Notes: generated by a model from the letters alone, not told the origin. Positions 8,175 to 16,604 are shown, counted from the first letter of the stretch. The stretch is DNA of 64,000 nucleotides from Leptotrichia sp. HSP-342 (GCF_041199995.1 NZ_CP165646.1:372001-436000); one strand, 5' to 3'. Numbers and translations: made by a program.

Positions 8175-8203
8175 TTGTGAAAATTTCTTTTCTATTATAT
8201 AAT
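8175..8203 (+). promoter_or_regulatory. Promoter with long structured leader (leader family R3)
   Basis: TTGTGA at 8175-8180 and TATAAT at 8198-8203, 17 bases apart. The predicted leader runs from about 8210 to 8355. It begins with ACTCAAACC and contains GGTTTGAGT about 40 bases later, so it can form a stem, then has CATAACTTTTGAGTTTGG, a sequence nearly repeated before 43338 and partly before 41783. Confidence 0.6.
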
Positions 8204-8355
8204 ATACTCAAACCTATTTTAAATTAAACTGCTAAAATTTATAAATTTAAGGTTTGAGTAAAATAGTCATAACTTTTGAGTTTGGTTTTAAATAAGTTTT
8301 ACTATACATTTGAATAACTTTTCATTCTATCTTGTATTATATGAAAGGAAATAAA

Positions 8356-8871
8356 ATGAAAAAAATAATTATTATACTAGCACTTATATTTTCTAGTTTA
8401 AGTTTTTCTAAACAGGCTGAAAGAATTATGTGCTATATTCCTAAAGAATTAAAAACAAACAGTAAAGCAAGATTAATTTATGAAGATACAGAAAAATATA
8501 AAGATGAGGAAATACCGCCTGAAGTTGCAAATCCTGAAATCGTTAAAGCATTAAAGGAAAGAAGGCTTGTCGTATTTCAAATGAGGTGTAAATATGATGG
8601 TGATATGTACCGTTATATAACAGCTTCAGACTATGCAGTTGAATATCTTACAAAACAGACGATAAATAAAGAAGAAGGAGACTATTATTTACTGGAACTT
8701 CCGACAAATAAAGCGCTCGCTTTTCAGGATATGTTATTTATTGGAGATTTTATAGATAACTCAATCAGCACAAATGATGAACTTTTTCAAATTCTCTATC
8801 TGATAAATGTTCAGTTTCTGGAAATAAGACAGCAGGAACTGGAAGAGGAAGGGTTGAAAGTAGTTTACTAA
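8356..8871 (+). CDS. Small secreted protein of unknown function
   Basis: A 171-residue protein with a clear signal peptide (MKKIIIILALIFSSLSFS) and a polar mature part. AAGGA at 8345-8349 fixes the start at 8356 rather than the upstream TTG 8332 or ATG 8341. The mature region has two Cys (ERIMCYIP, MRCKYDG) that could form a disulfide. I do not recognise the family. It is a single-gene unit with its own strong promoter and a leader of about 145 bases. The next gene is convergent. Confidence 0.75.
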   Translation: MKKIIIILALIFSSLSFSKQAERIMCYIPKELKTNSKARLIYEDTEKYKDEEIPPEVANPEIVKALKERRLVVFQMRCKYDGDMYRYITASDYAVEYLTKQTINKEEGDYYLLELPTNKALAFQDMLFIGDFIDNSISTNDELFQILYLINVQFLEIRQQELEEEGLKVVY

Positions 8872-8893
8872 ATTTTCTCAATTTTTTCATTTT

Positions 8894-8925
8894 TGCAGGG
8901 ATTATTCATTTTTTATATCCCTGCA
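8894..8925. other. Strong hairpin between convergent genes
   Basis: TGCAGGGAT pairs with ATCCCTGCA over nine base pairs. Neither strand has a U-tract after it, so it is not a standard terminator. It lies between the secreted-protein gene and the Abi_2 fragment. Confidence 0.45.
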
Positions 8926-8949
8926 TCTAATCTGATTTATAGCTATTTA

Positions 8950-8984
8950 ACAAAAAATCACAATCAAATTAATGACTGTGATTA
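8950..8984 (-). terminator. Terminator of the Abi_2 fragment
   Basis: On the - strand AATCACA pairs with TGTGATT and is followed by TTTTTG. The first arm overlaps the stop codon of the gene. Confidence 0.65.
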
Positions 8985-9278
8985 TATTTTCAAATTTTTT
9001 ACATTTTCTATGTATTTAAATCCTATTTGTTTTAAGATTCTCATATCTGTTTTATATAATCTTAAATTTCTATCTTCATAAAATCTAAAAACAATATCTT
9101 CAAATCTTGTATTTTCTATGTATTTATTTTCAAAAAAGAAAGGAAGCGAGGCTTCTTTCAACTTGTAATAATTTATAAAAACCAGTTTCTCTAATGCTTT
9201 TTCCTCATTTTCGACAATCATTCCACGCTTTTTAAAAAGTTCTAACTGTTCCGTAATTTCTAGATACTCCTTACTCAT
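8982..9278 (-). pseudogene. Truncated Abi_2 (AbiD/AbiF-type) abortive infection protein
   Basis: A 98-residue protein matching the N-terminal part of the Abi_2 family (AbiD/AbiF-like, HEPN-related anti-phage proteins). It shows LELFKKRGMIV, then INYYKLKEASLPFF, then RFEDIVFRFYEDRNLR, the usual order of family landmarks. Full-length members have about 300 residues, so most of the protein, including the catalytic HEPN part, is missing. The frame ends cleanly in a stop codon and terminator. AGGAG precedes the ATG, and a strong promoter plus a hairpin leader lie upstream, so it is probably still transcribed. It could be a decaying defence gene or a short regulatory derivative. Confidence 0.65.
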
Positions 9279-9302
9279 AGTTGCTCCTATAATAAATAAA
9301 AG

Positions 9303-9332
9303 CCCTACACCAACTATAAAAAGTTTGTAGGG
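9303..9332 (-). ncRNA. Hairpin leader RNA upstream of the Abi_2 fragment
   Basis: On the - strand CCCTACAAAC pairs with GTT-GG-TGTAGGG: ten base pairs with a two-G bulge around an A/T-rich loop. It begins a few bases after the predicted transcription start and ends about 24 bases before the ATG, followed by a U-rich stretch. Structured RNAs are known next to abiF genes (the Rfam abiF RNA motif); whether this one matches that model is untested. Confidence 0.5.
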
Positions 9333-9347
9333 GGTTTGATATGTTTA

Positions 9348-9376
9348 ATTCTATCCTATTTTTATATAATTGTCAA
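9348..9376 (-). promoter_or_regulatory. Promoter of the Abi_2 fragment and its leader
   Basis: On the - strand TTGACA (9376-9371) and TAGAAT (9353-9348) are 17 bases apart. The start would fall near 9341, directly before the hairpin. Confidence 0.65.
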
Positions 9377-9506
9377 TAAAATATTAAAAAAATCGAAATC
9401 ATATTACAAATTTTATTATAAAAAAAAATAAAATGACCGACAATACGTATTTACTGTTTTCACTCGTATTCCTTGCAATATAATTTTATCTCTTTGAAAA
9501 AAAGTA

Positions 9507-9536
9507 AAAATTCTCATTTTATTTTAATCTATATTA
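9507..9536 (+). promoter_or_regulatory. Candidate operator/promoter, shared motif copy B
   Basis: AAAATTCTCATTTTATTTTA followed by ATCTATATTA. It matches copy A at 4511 in almost every position of the first 22 bases. It lies about 60 bases before the ATG at 9592. The rest of the 300-base gap between the Abi_2 promoter and this gene shows no other feature. Confidence 0.4.
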
Positions 9537-9591
9537 CATATCATAAAATTGAAAAATGACTAATTAATTAGTATTTGAATAAGGAGGAAAA

Positions 9592-10005
9592 ATGAAAAAA
9601 ATATTTTTTGGAAGCCTGTATTTTATTCATCTGCTCTGTTTTAATATTCTGGTACTATTTTTTCTGGCTGTATTAGAAGTATCAGTTTTAAGTAATTTGA
9701 AAATGATTGGAGGTATATACTCGTACAATCTTATATTAATTTTGCTTAATATATTTTTATCATATTTTTATGCAAAAGCAGGAATAGGAAAAAAGGCTTT
9801 GATAATTTTAACAATAATTGGTGTAATATTAAAAATACTAATATTTTTAATATCGTATAAATATTTAGTTTCATCAGCAGGAGATGAAGAATTTTTACCA
9901 ACTTATTATGCTTATTTTGCCATAGGTTTATTGGATGTAATATTTCTTGTGGGGTTTGGTGTAAATTTATTGATAGGAAGGAGAAAACAGCATGATAAAA
10001 ATTAA
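9592..10005 (+). CDS. Small four-TM membrane protein, unknown function
   Basis: A 137-residue, very hydrophobic protein with about four transmembrane segments (near 7-33, 43-60, 67-92 and 105-128) and a short charged C-terminal tail. AAGGAGG precedes the ATG. Its 3' end overlaps the next gene by 14 bases, so the pair is translationally coupled and probably works together at the inner membrane. I do not recognise the family. It opens the envelope cluster. Confidence 0.7.
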   Translation: MKKIFFGSLYFIHLLCFNILVLFFLAVLEVSVLSNLKMIGGIYSYNLILILLNIFLSYFYAKAGIGKKALIILTIIGVILKILIFLISYKYLVSSAGDEEFLPTYYAYFAIGLLDVIFLVGFGVNLLIGRRKQHDKN

Positions 10006-10822
10006 AAAATTGACAGGATTTATGATTTTTCTACTTTTTGGAATAATATTTATTTCCTGTGGAAAACCTTCAAAAAAAGACATAATAGACAAGGGATATA
10101 TATTAGAAGTAGGTGTATCCAATGAGATTGACAGGGAATTTGCCGAAAAAATAGAGCATTCTCCCACTTATACTATTTTCAAAGCGACTGAATATAAGGA
10201 CAATGATATTATGGTGCAGAATCTCAAAAATGGAACAGTTAAAGCGATCCTTTCGCCTATGCTGTCGTTAGGAAATTCTGATTACGGCTATTATCCTGTC
10301 TATGTGGATAACAAAAATTATGAAACTGTATATCTCATATACAGAAAGGATACTCCCGATTTTTTGAAAAACAGCTTTGAAAAAGGGGATAGCTTTATGT
10401 TAAATAATATGGAAAAATATTCTAAAGAAAAATATAAAGAAAGATTTTCATTTTTTAGTAATATTGAAGATTTTGAGAAAAAAATAATGGCTAATGAATG
10501 GGCTCTTGTAAATATTGCAGGGCTTGAACTTAAAAACAGTAAAATTTCAATAAAACTTGATAAAGGAAATGTTTTTATAACAGGAAAAAATGGGAAAAAA
10601 TATTTGGGAAAATATTCCCTGAAAAATCACAGGATTTCTTTTGAAATAGATAATTTGAACATTCTGCTGAAAAAAGAAAGTGAACTGAGCGACAGTGATA
10701 AAGATTTTTTATATGATTTAAGCAATGCCGATGTAATAACGCTTATGGATAATGAGCAAACTCTTTATATTGGAGTTCCTGAGAGTAATCTTATATTTAA
10801 AAAAGTATCAAAAAATAAATAG
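9992..10822 (+). CDS. Predicted lipoprotein
   Basis: A 276-residue protein with a lipoprotein signal peptide ending FISC (lipidated Cys23). The mature part has no domain I recognise. A mid-region with SIKLDKGNVFITGKNGKKYLG and GKYSLKNHRISFE suggests beta strands like small lipocalin-type repeats; this is only a visual resemblance. The start overlaps the membrane protein gene by 14 bases, and AAGGAG is placed about ten bases upstream. Confidence 0.7.
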   Translation: MIKIKKLTGFMIFLLFGIIFISCGKPSKKDIIDKGYILEVGVSNEIDREFAEKIEHSPTYTIFKATEYKDNDIMVQNLKNGTVKAILSPMLSLGNSDYGYYPVYVDNKNYETVYLIYRKDTPDFLKNSFEKGDSFMLNNMEKYSKEKYKERFSFFSNIEDFEKKIMANEWALVNIAGLELKNSKISIKLDKGNVFITGKNGKKYLGKYSLKNHRISFEIDNLNILLKKESELSDSDKDFLYDLSNADVITLMDNEQTLYIGVPESNLIFKKVSKNK

Positions 10823-10830
10823 AAAATAAA

Positions 10831-10872
10831 AAACTCTAATGTTCTTTTAATCTAAAAAATATACAGTATAAT
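10831..10872 (+). promoter_or_regulatory. Promoter of the DUF6683-like cluster, shared motif copy C
   Basis: AAACTCTAATGTTCTTTTAA followed by TCTAAA, and TATAAT at 10867-10872. The motif resembles copies A and B, but the -10 box lies about ten bases (one helical turn) further downstream. Confidence 0.4.
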
Positions 10873-10919
10873 TAAATAATAGAAATCATAAAAAAATAAA
10901 ATTTTTAGGAGGAATAATT

Positions 10920-11696
10920 ATGAAAATAAATTTGAGAAAACTATTTGTTATAGCAGTTATTGGGACAGGTTTATTTATATCACAGCCTGCACAGGCATTT
11001 TATTATGATATGTCAGACAGTTTTAACTATACAAACAATGTGATAAATAGTACAAGAAATTATTTACTTGGTAGTGAAGTAATAAACCACATTAAAAAAG
11101 GAGATTATTCTTCAAAGAAAAAATCAAATTCTAAAAAAACAACTACAAAAACAACGGGAAGTTCAGCAACTTCAACTACAGCCCCAAAAACAACAAAAGC
11201 AAATATTACTTTTAAATCGGACGGAAATACAAGAGGACTTGATTATTTTGTTAATAACTATCCGTCAAAACAGAGAGGGGAAGCAAGAACATATCTGAAA
11301 AAAATTCAGGATTCTTTCCCGCAGGTAGCACGTTCAGTAGGAATACCTACAAATGACCTGTCTTCAGGACTGGCAGCTGCAATAGCAGGAGCATATATGG
11401 CATATAACAATGTAAGTCTGAATGATGATTATATGAAACCTATGCAAAATCAGTTAAAAACAGTACTTCAAGGTGTAGATGACTTTGATAAAATGAGTGA
11501 CAGTGATAAAAAATATATATATGACCAAATGGTAATAATAGGAATGACTTTAACCATAAATCAGTACCAAAATCAGCAAAACCCAAATGCAAAAGTTACC
11601 GCTCAGTTAAGAAATGCAGGTAAACAGGTGCTTGAGGGACTTCTCGGAGTAAGTGCAAGTGAAGTAAGAATAACATCATCAGGGCTTTCTTTTTAA
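10920..11696 (+). CDS. Secreted DUF6683-like protein, paralogue 1
   Basis: A 258-residue exported protein. It has a signal peptide ending PAQA, a variable region of about 50 residues, a Lys/Ser/Thr-rich linker (about 64-92) and a conserved C-terminal domain of about 160 residues. The domain contains FPQVARSVGIPTNDLSSG, GAYMAYNNVSLND, MSDSDKKYIYDQMVIIGMTL and a terminal VRITSSGLSF. It resembles Pfam DUF6683 from memory; no search was run. GGAGG precedes the ATG. It is the first of three adjacent paralogues, with a fourth at 15144. The lack of Cys and the linker suggest a surface or periplasmic domain tethered by a disordered segment; function unknown. Confidence 0.75.
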   Translation: MKINLRKLFVIAVIGTGLFISQPAQAFYYDMSDSFNYTNNVINSTRNYLLGSEVINHIKKGDYSSKKKSNSKKTTTKTTGSSATSTTAPKTTKANITFKSDGNTRGLDYFVNNYPSKQRGEARTYLKKIQDSFPQVARSVGIPTNDLSSGLAAAIAGAYMAYNNVSLNDDYMKPMQNQLKTVLQGVDDFDKMSDSDKKYIYDQMVIIGMTLTINQYQNQQNPNAKVTAQLRNAGKQVLEGLLGVSASEVRITSSGLSF

Positions 11697-11797
11697 AATA
11701 AATAATTACAAAAATAGGAAGTCTTATTATAGTATATAGTGATAATAAAAAACAAAAAAAATATGAAAATATATAATTCAATTCGGGAGAAATAATT

Positions 11798-12568
11798 ATG
11801 AAAATAAATTTGAAAAAACTATTTGTTACGGCAGTTATTGGAGTGGGAGTATTTATAGCACAGCCGGCACAGGCATTTGCAGGATATGATTTTGATTATA
11901 TTGGATTTCAAATAGAACAAGATACCCTAAAAAGAACATTTGATTATTACAATCAAGTTACTGGTACCAACGATATTCTTGAAAAGAGTTCAAACTCTAA
12001 GAGTACAGGAAGTAGTAAAAGTAAATCGTCTTCATCCCAAACATCGTCTAAACCAAAACCGGCAAAAAAAGCCAAAATAACTTTTAAATCGGATGGAAGT
12101 ACAAGAGGACTTGATTATCTTGTCAATAACTATCCGTCAAAACAGAGAGCGGAAGCAAAAATTTATCTAAAAAAAATGTATGATTCATTCCCTCAAGTAG
12201 CACGTTCTGTAGGAATACCTACAAATGACCTGTCTTCAGGAATGGTTGCTATATTAGCGGGAGCATATATGGCCTATAACAATGTTAGCTTAAATGACAG
12301 TTATATGAAACCTATGGCAAAACAGTTTAAGGAAGCATTGGAAAGTGTATCGGAATTTGATAAAATGAGCGATAGTGATAAAAAATATGTTTATGATCAA
12401 ATGGTAATAATAGGGATGACTTTGGCAGTAAATCAGTCTCAAAATCAACAAAATCCAAATGCAAAAGTTACCGCTCAATTAAGAAGAGCGGGAAAAGAAG
12501 TACTTGAGGGAGTTCTTAAAGTAAATGCAAGCAAAGTGAGAATAACGGCATCAGGGCTTTCTTATTAA
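11798..12568 (+). CDS. Secreted DUF6683-like protein, paralogue 2
   Basis: A 256-residue paralogue of the preceding gene. The signal peptide MKINLKKLFVTAVIGVGVF is nearly the same as in paralogue 1, the next 40 residues are unrelated, a Ser/Lys linker follows (about 65-90), and the C-terminal domain is nearly identical, ending VRITASGLSY. The intergenic DNA upstream is also similar to that before paralogue 3, so gene plus spacer duplicated as a unit. Similar flanks indicate a recent tandem duplication. Confidence 0.75.
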   Translation: MKINLKKLFVTAVIGVGVFIAQPAQAFAGYDFDYIGFQIEQDTLKRTFDYYNQVTGTNDILEKSSNSKSTGSSKSKSSSSQTSSKPKPAKKAKITFKSDGSTRGLDYLVNNYPSKQRAEAKIYLKKMYDSFPQVARSVGIPTNDLSSGMVAILAGAYMAYNNVSLNDSYMKPMAKQFKEALESVSEFDKMSDSDKKYVYDQMVIIGMTLAVNQSQNQQNPNAKVTAQLRRAGKEVLEGVLKVNASKVRITASGLSY

Positions 12569-12676
12569 AATAAATAATTACAAAAATAAGAAATTTTATC
12601 ATATATATAGTGATAATATAAAAAAATAGAAAACAAAAAATATGAAAATATATAATTCAATTTAAGAGGAGAAATT

Positions 12677-13456
12677 ATGAAAGTTAAGCAAATAAAAAAA
12701 ATATTTTTAACAATAATAGCAGCATTAAGTTTTGGAATTTCAAATCAGGCTTACGGTTTTTTTATTGATTATAATGCACAATGGATGGCTAATCAAGGAC
12801 TCAAAAATGCAAGAGAACAGGAAAAAAGGAATAGAGAAAGATATGAGGAAATGTATGGAGAAGACGAATATAATAATTTAATGTCAAAAAAAACATCGTC
12901 GAATAAAAAAAATACATCTTCATCGACAAGTGCTAAGACAGCTACTTCTACAAAAAAAGCTAAAATAACATTTAAACCTGATGGAAATACAAAAGGATTA
13001 GATGATTTAGTTCTTCAATATCCTTCAAATAAAAGAGCCCAAGTGAAACCTATATTGAAAAAATTACAGGATTCATTCCCGCAAGTAGCACGTTCTGTAG
13101 GAATACCTACAAATGATTTATCAACAGGAATGGCAGCTGTTGTAGCAGGGGCATATATGGCTTATAACAATGTCAGTTTGAATGACAGTTATATGAAACC
13201 TATGGCAAATCAGTTTAAAGAAGCCATGCAAAGTGTTTCTGAATTTGATAAAATGAGTGACAGCCAAAAAAAATATATTTATGACCAAATGGTAATAATA
13301 GGGATGACTTTGACTGTAAGTCAGTACGAAAATCAGCAAAATCCAAATGCAAAAACTACGGCTCAATTAAGACAGGCTGGTAAAAAGGTGCTTGAGGGAC
13401 TTCTTGGAGTAAGTGCAAGCAAAGTGAGAATAACGGCATCAGGGCTTTCTTATTAA
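12677..13456 (+). CDS. Secreted DUF6683-like protein, paralogue 3
   Basis: A 259-residue paralogue with a different signal peptide (ending QAYG) and a charged, Arg/Glu-rich N-terminal mature region (about 35-70) that may form a helix. A Ser/Thr/Lys linker and the conserved C-terminal domain follow (FPQVARSVGIPTNDLSTG, GAYMAYNNVSLND, VRITASGLSY). AGAGGAG precedes the ATG. The strongly conserved C-terminal domain joined to unrelated N-terminal parts suggests one shared function with variable partners. Confidence 0.75.
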   Translation: MKVKQIKKIFLTIIAALSFGISNQAYGFFIDYNAQWMANQGLKNAREQEKRNRERYEEMYGEDEYNNLMSKKTSSNKKNTSSSTSAKTATSTKKAKITFKPDGNTKGLDDLVLQYPSNKRAQVKPILKKLQDSFPQVARSVGIPTNDLSTGMAAVVAGAYMAYNNVSLNDSYMKPMANQFKEAMQSVSEFDKMSDSQKKYIYDQMVIIGMTLTVSQYENQQNPNAKTTAQLRQAGKKVLEGLLGVSASKVRITASGLSY

Positions 13457-13477
13457 AATAATAGAATAGGAGTGAAA

Positions 13478-14290
13478 ATGGATAAAAAAGATATATTTTC
13501 TAAAGGGATAAATTCTTTTACACTGCATATTCTGGCAATGGCATTTATGGTGGCAGATCATCTGTGGAATATATTTTTTCCTAATCAGATATGGTTAAAT
13601 ATGCTTGGAAGACTTGCCTTTCCTATTTTTGCCTTTATGCTTACGGAAGGATTTTTCAGGACTAAAAACAGAAAAAAATATTTAATACGTATTTTTATTT
13701 TTGCAGCTATTTCGGAAATTCCGTTCAATCTTTTTGCAAGTCTGGCATTAAGAGGAGAAGTAATGGTATTTTATCCATATAACAATGTATTATGGACTTT
13801 CGGAATTGCCTTATGTGGAATGAATTTACTGGAAAAGACGGAAAAATCAGAAAATCTGAATAAAATAATAAAATTTTTTGCAAAAGCCGTCATAAGCATT
13901 TTAACTGTCGCAATTGCACATTTTGCAAGAAGTGATTATTTAGGATATGGAATTGCAATTATTCTGATATTTTATTTTTTCAGGGGGAAAAATTACAGGA
14001 ATATAATATTTCAGGCTGTATTAATGGTGTTTCTAAACGTATTTATTATGCCTGGACTTGAATTTCCGTTTAACTTTTTTGGAAATGAAATATTTATAAA
14101 AACACAGATATTTGCGATATTTTCACTGCCGATAATATGGCTTTACAACGGAAAGCAGGGTATTCATAACAGATTTACAAAATATATGTTTTATTTCTTT
14201 TATCCATTACACCTTTTACTAATAGTGGCGATTTATGTTTCTTTTATGATATATCTGATTTCTTTGATAGGTAAGAATTATGGAAATTAA
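13478..14290 (+). CDS. TraX-family membrane protein
   Basis: A 270-residue polytopic protein. The opening LHILAMAFMVADHLWNIFF and GRLAFPIFAFMLTEGFFRT match the TraX family (Pfam TraX, recalled), membrane acyltransferase-like proteins first known from F-pilin N-acetylation but common in non-conjugative bacteria. About eight hydrophobic segments are seen. TAGGAG at 13466-13471 fixes ATG 13478 rather than GTG 13472. Nothing else here points to conjugation, so it more likely acylates an envelope component, perhaps of this cluster (inference). The end overlaps the longer reading of the next gene. Confidence 0.8.
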   Translation: MDKKDIFSKGINSFTLHILAMAFMVADHLWNIFFPNQIWLNMLGRLAFPIFAFMLTEGFFRTKNRKKYLIRIFIFAAISEIPFNLFASLALRGEVMVFYPYNNVLWTFGIALCGMNLLEKTEKSENLNKIIKFFAKAVISILTVAIAHFARSDYLGYGIAIILIFYFFRGKNYRNIIFQAVLMVFLNVFIMPGLEFPFNFFGNEIFIKTQIFAIFSLPIIWLYNGKQGIHNRFTKYMFYFFYPLHLLLIVAIYVSFMIYLISLIGKNYGN

Positions 14291-14384
14291 GTCAAGCCAA
14301 TATTTACAAAGCAAAAGTTTAAGAAGAACTGTTAAGAAAATAAAAAACATAAAAAATTCTGTATCCATTGGGGAAGTGATAAAA

Positions 14385-15110
14385 TTGAAAAAAATTTTAA
14401 TGATAGCTATGATAGTTTTTGCTGTTTTTAGCTGTAATAAGAAACAGGAACAAAATAAAACAAAAAAAGGTAATAATATTGATACAAGCCAGAGCGATAA
14501 AAATAAAACTGAAGAAAATAAAAAGAATTCAGAAAAAGACAGCTCTGAAATAGAAAAGCAGAAAGAAGTTTCATCAGAAGAAGTTATAAAAAAAGCGGAA
14601 GAGGAATTTTTAAAGGACAGCAAAAATCTTGAGAAATACCATAATTATGTAACTGTGGCATTTTATCAAAACCGTGAATTTAAAAGAACAAAGGAAATTA
14701 CAGAAATATTTTTAAAAAATGCTCCTGATTATTCCTATGGTTACAGAGTGATGGCAGATATTCTCTTTTATGAAAAAAAATATAAGGAAAGTGCTGAATA
14801 TTATGAAAAAGCAATAGGTATTTTAAAACATGGTAAACAGAGTTATGCTGAATATAAGGATATTAAAATATTAAATAATGTACTTTCAGAGATAATTGAA
14901 AAAAATTTGATACAGGCTTACAGATTGTCAGGAAATAATGAAAAAGCAGTAGAAACTTTTATAATTAACCAAAAATTTCTAAAAGAAAACTATAATCCCC
15001 TTTTGTATAACATAGCTTTAGAAAATGCCAAAAAGGATAATGAAATGTTAAAATCTGCTAATAGTAAAAAATATGAGGAAAACAAGAAGAAATTATCTGA
15101 TTTAAATTAA
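14385..15110 (+). CDS. TPR-like lipoprotein
   Basis: A 241-residue predicted lipoprotein. I chose TTG 14385 because GGGGAAG lies eight bases upstream and the protein then begins with a compact lipoprotein signal ending VFSC (Cys17). A longer frame from ATG 14280 would add 35 basic residues that bury the signal. After a Lys/Glu/Ser-rich linker come helical repeats (about 75-150) with GYRVMADILFYEKKYKESAEYYEKA, similar to tetratricopeptide repeats and to the C-terminal part of the lipoprotein at 18722. A scaffold role in the envelope is likely. Confidence 0.7.
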   Translation: MKKILMIAMIVFAVFSCNKKQEQNKTKKGNNIDTSQSDKNKTEENKKNSEKDSSEIEKQKEVSSEEVIKKAEEEFLKDSKNLEKYHNYVTVAFYQNREFKRTKEITEIFLKNAPDYSYGYRVMADILFYEKKYKESAEYYEKAIGILKHGKQSYAEYKDIKILNNVLSEIIEKNLIQAYRLSGNNEKAVETFIINQKFLKENYNPLLYNIALENAKKDNEMLKSANSKKYEENKKKLSDLN

Positions 15111-15143
15111 CAGTAAAATAAAAAAATTACAGGAGGAACAGTT

Positions 15144-15806
15144 ATGAAAGCAAAATTTATGAAAAAAATATTTCTTTTAAGTATTTTAGCACTGGGACTT
15201 GGAATTTCAGGACAAGCTCATGCTGATTATAGCGATATGTTTAAAAATGAAATAATGCAGGAACTTTTAAATACAACTTCATCTTCACAAGGTAAATCTT
15301 ACGGAAAATCATCACTTACTTTCACACAGGACGGAAGTACCGATGGACTGGAAACATTGGTTGCAACTTATCCAAAAAGCCAGCAAAAGGAAATAAGGGC
15401 ATCATTAAAACAGCTGTACGATTCTTTCCCACAGGTAGCCCATTCTGTAGGAATACCTACAAATGATTTGTCTTCGGGAGTAGCGGCTGTAATAGCAGGA
15501 GCATACATGGCATATAACAATGTCAGTCTTAATGACGATTATGTGAAACCTATGGCAAATCAGTTCAAGGCTCATCTTGAAAACAGCGGATTTTTTGACG
15601 GAATGAGCAACAGGGAGAAAAAAAGTATGTACGACCAGATGGTTATGGTTGGAATGACTTTGGCTGTGGGACAGTCCTTAAATCAGAGCAATCCTAATTC
15701 ACAAACTACAGCTCAATTAAGGGAGGCAGGAAAACAAATACTTGAAGCTATTTTAAAAGTGGATGCTGATAGAGTCCGTATAACAGCCCAAGGAATATCT
15801 TATTAA
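15144..15806 (+). CDS. Secreted DUF6683-like protein, paralogue 4
   Basis: A 220-residue, shorter and more diverged paralogue. The signal peptide ends AHA and the variable N-terminal part is only about 25 residues, with a very short linker. The C-terminal domain keeps FPQVAHSVGIPTNDLSSG, GAYMAYNNVSLND, YDQMVMVGMTLAVGQ and ends VRITAQGISY. AGGAGGA precedes the ATG. It is followed 16 bases later by a membrane protein gene, and this two-gene unit has been duplicated downstream, where the DUF6683 part has decayed (16605-16712). Confidence 0.75.
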   Translation: MKAKFMKKIFLLSILALGLGISGQAHADYSDMFKNEIMQELLNTTSSSQGKSYGKSSLTFTQDGSTDGLETLVATYPKSQQKEIRASLKQLYDSFPQVAHSVGIPTNDLSSGVAAVIAGAYMAYNNVSLNDDYVKPMANQFKAHLENSGFFDGMSNREKKSMYDQMVMVGMTLAVGQSLNQSNPNSQTTAQLREAGKQILEAILKVDADRVRITAQGISY

Positions 15807-15822
15807 TACGGAGGAGTCTAAA

Positions 15823-16590
15823 ATGAATTCAATTATTGCATTAGTATATCTTTCAGTTGCTGTTATATTAATCGTTTTTGGTGTGAAACAAATAAAAAAC
15901 AGAAAAAATCTTCGCAAAATTAATCAAAAACAGGAAGATGAGGTTAAAGAGAAAATAAAACTTGGAATTTTAGCAGCTGATACAGTTTACCGTGAAAGAA
16001 CAGAAACAGGAAGAGTATTTTATGAAGTGCCGGAGGATTTGAAAAAAGCAGTTGTTCTAAATCTTATTTGCTTTGCCATAATGCTAATATTAATATTTCT
16101 GGGAATAAAAATTGGAATATTGCTTTTAATAGTCTGTGCTGTAATAAGTATGATACACGGATATAAATATTATTATTTAAAAGAAAAAACAAAAAATACA
16201 CTTGAAATAATAAATGAAGACTTTTATTTAAATGGAAAATTATTGGATATAAAGGGCTATAACTGGGGTACTGAATTATTTCCCCTGTTTGGCTCTCGAA
16301 TAATCAGACTTAAATCCCATATTTATCTTCTTGATGGCAAAAAGGAAATCTGTTTTGTACCTGAAAGACAGTTAAAAAGATCTCAAGTAGATATAATAAT
16401 AGAAGATGACAGAATTTCTAAAATTATAGATGATATTATTGATGTAATCCAGAAAAGACAGATCCCAAAAGTAAAATTCAAACTTTTTAAAATGAAAAAA
16501 ATGCAGAGCATACTTCTTTTTTTACTTTTTATATCAATTGTGATACTTGTTTTTTTGTATAAAAGCAAAGCATATATGTATTTATTTTAG
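15823..16590 (+). CDS. Membrane protein of the duplicated unit, copy 1
   Basis: A 255-residue protein with one N-terminal TM segment, a basic stretch, two central TM segments (about 84-118), a soluble region of about 90 residues with LEIINEDFYLNGKLLDIKGYNW, and a C-terminal TM. The soluble part resembles bacterial PH-like domains of small membrane proteins by eye only. CGGAGG lies about nine bases before the ATG. It is nearly the same as the gene at 16728 in its middle. Being tied to a secreted DUF6683-like gene suggests a membrane partner (inference). Confidence 0.7.
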   Translation: MNSIIALVYLSVAVILIVFGVKQIKNRKNLRKINQKQEDEVKEKIKLGILAADTVYRERTETGRVFYEVPEDLKKAVVLNLICFAIMLILIFLGIKIGILLLIVCAVISMIHGYKYYYLKEKTKNTLEIINEDFYLNGKLLDIKGYNWGTELFPLFGSRIIRLKSHIYLLDGKKEICFVPERQLKRSQVDIIIEDDRISKIIDDIIDVIQKRQIPKVKFKLFKMKKMQSILLFLLFISIVILVFLYKSKAYMYLF

Positions 16591-16604
16591 TAAAATAATG
16601 GTAG

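Noticed and set aside
8894..8925. The 9-bp hairpin after the secreted-protein gene as a terminator
   Set aside because: Neither strand has a U-tract after the stem, so it is listed only as a hairpin.
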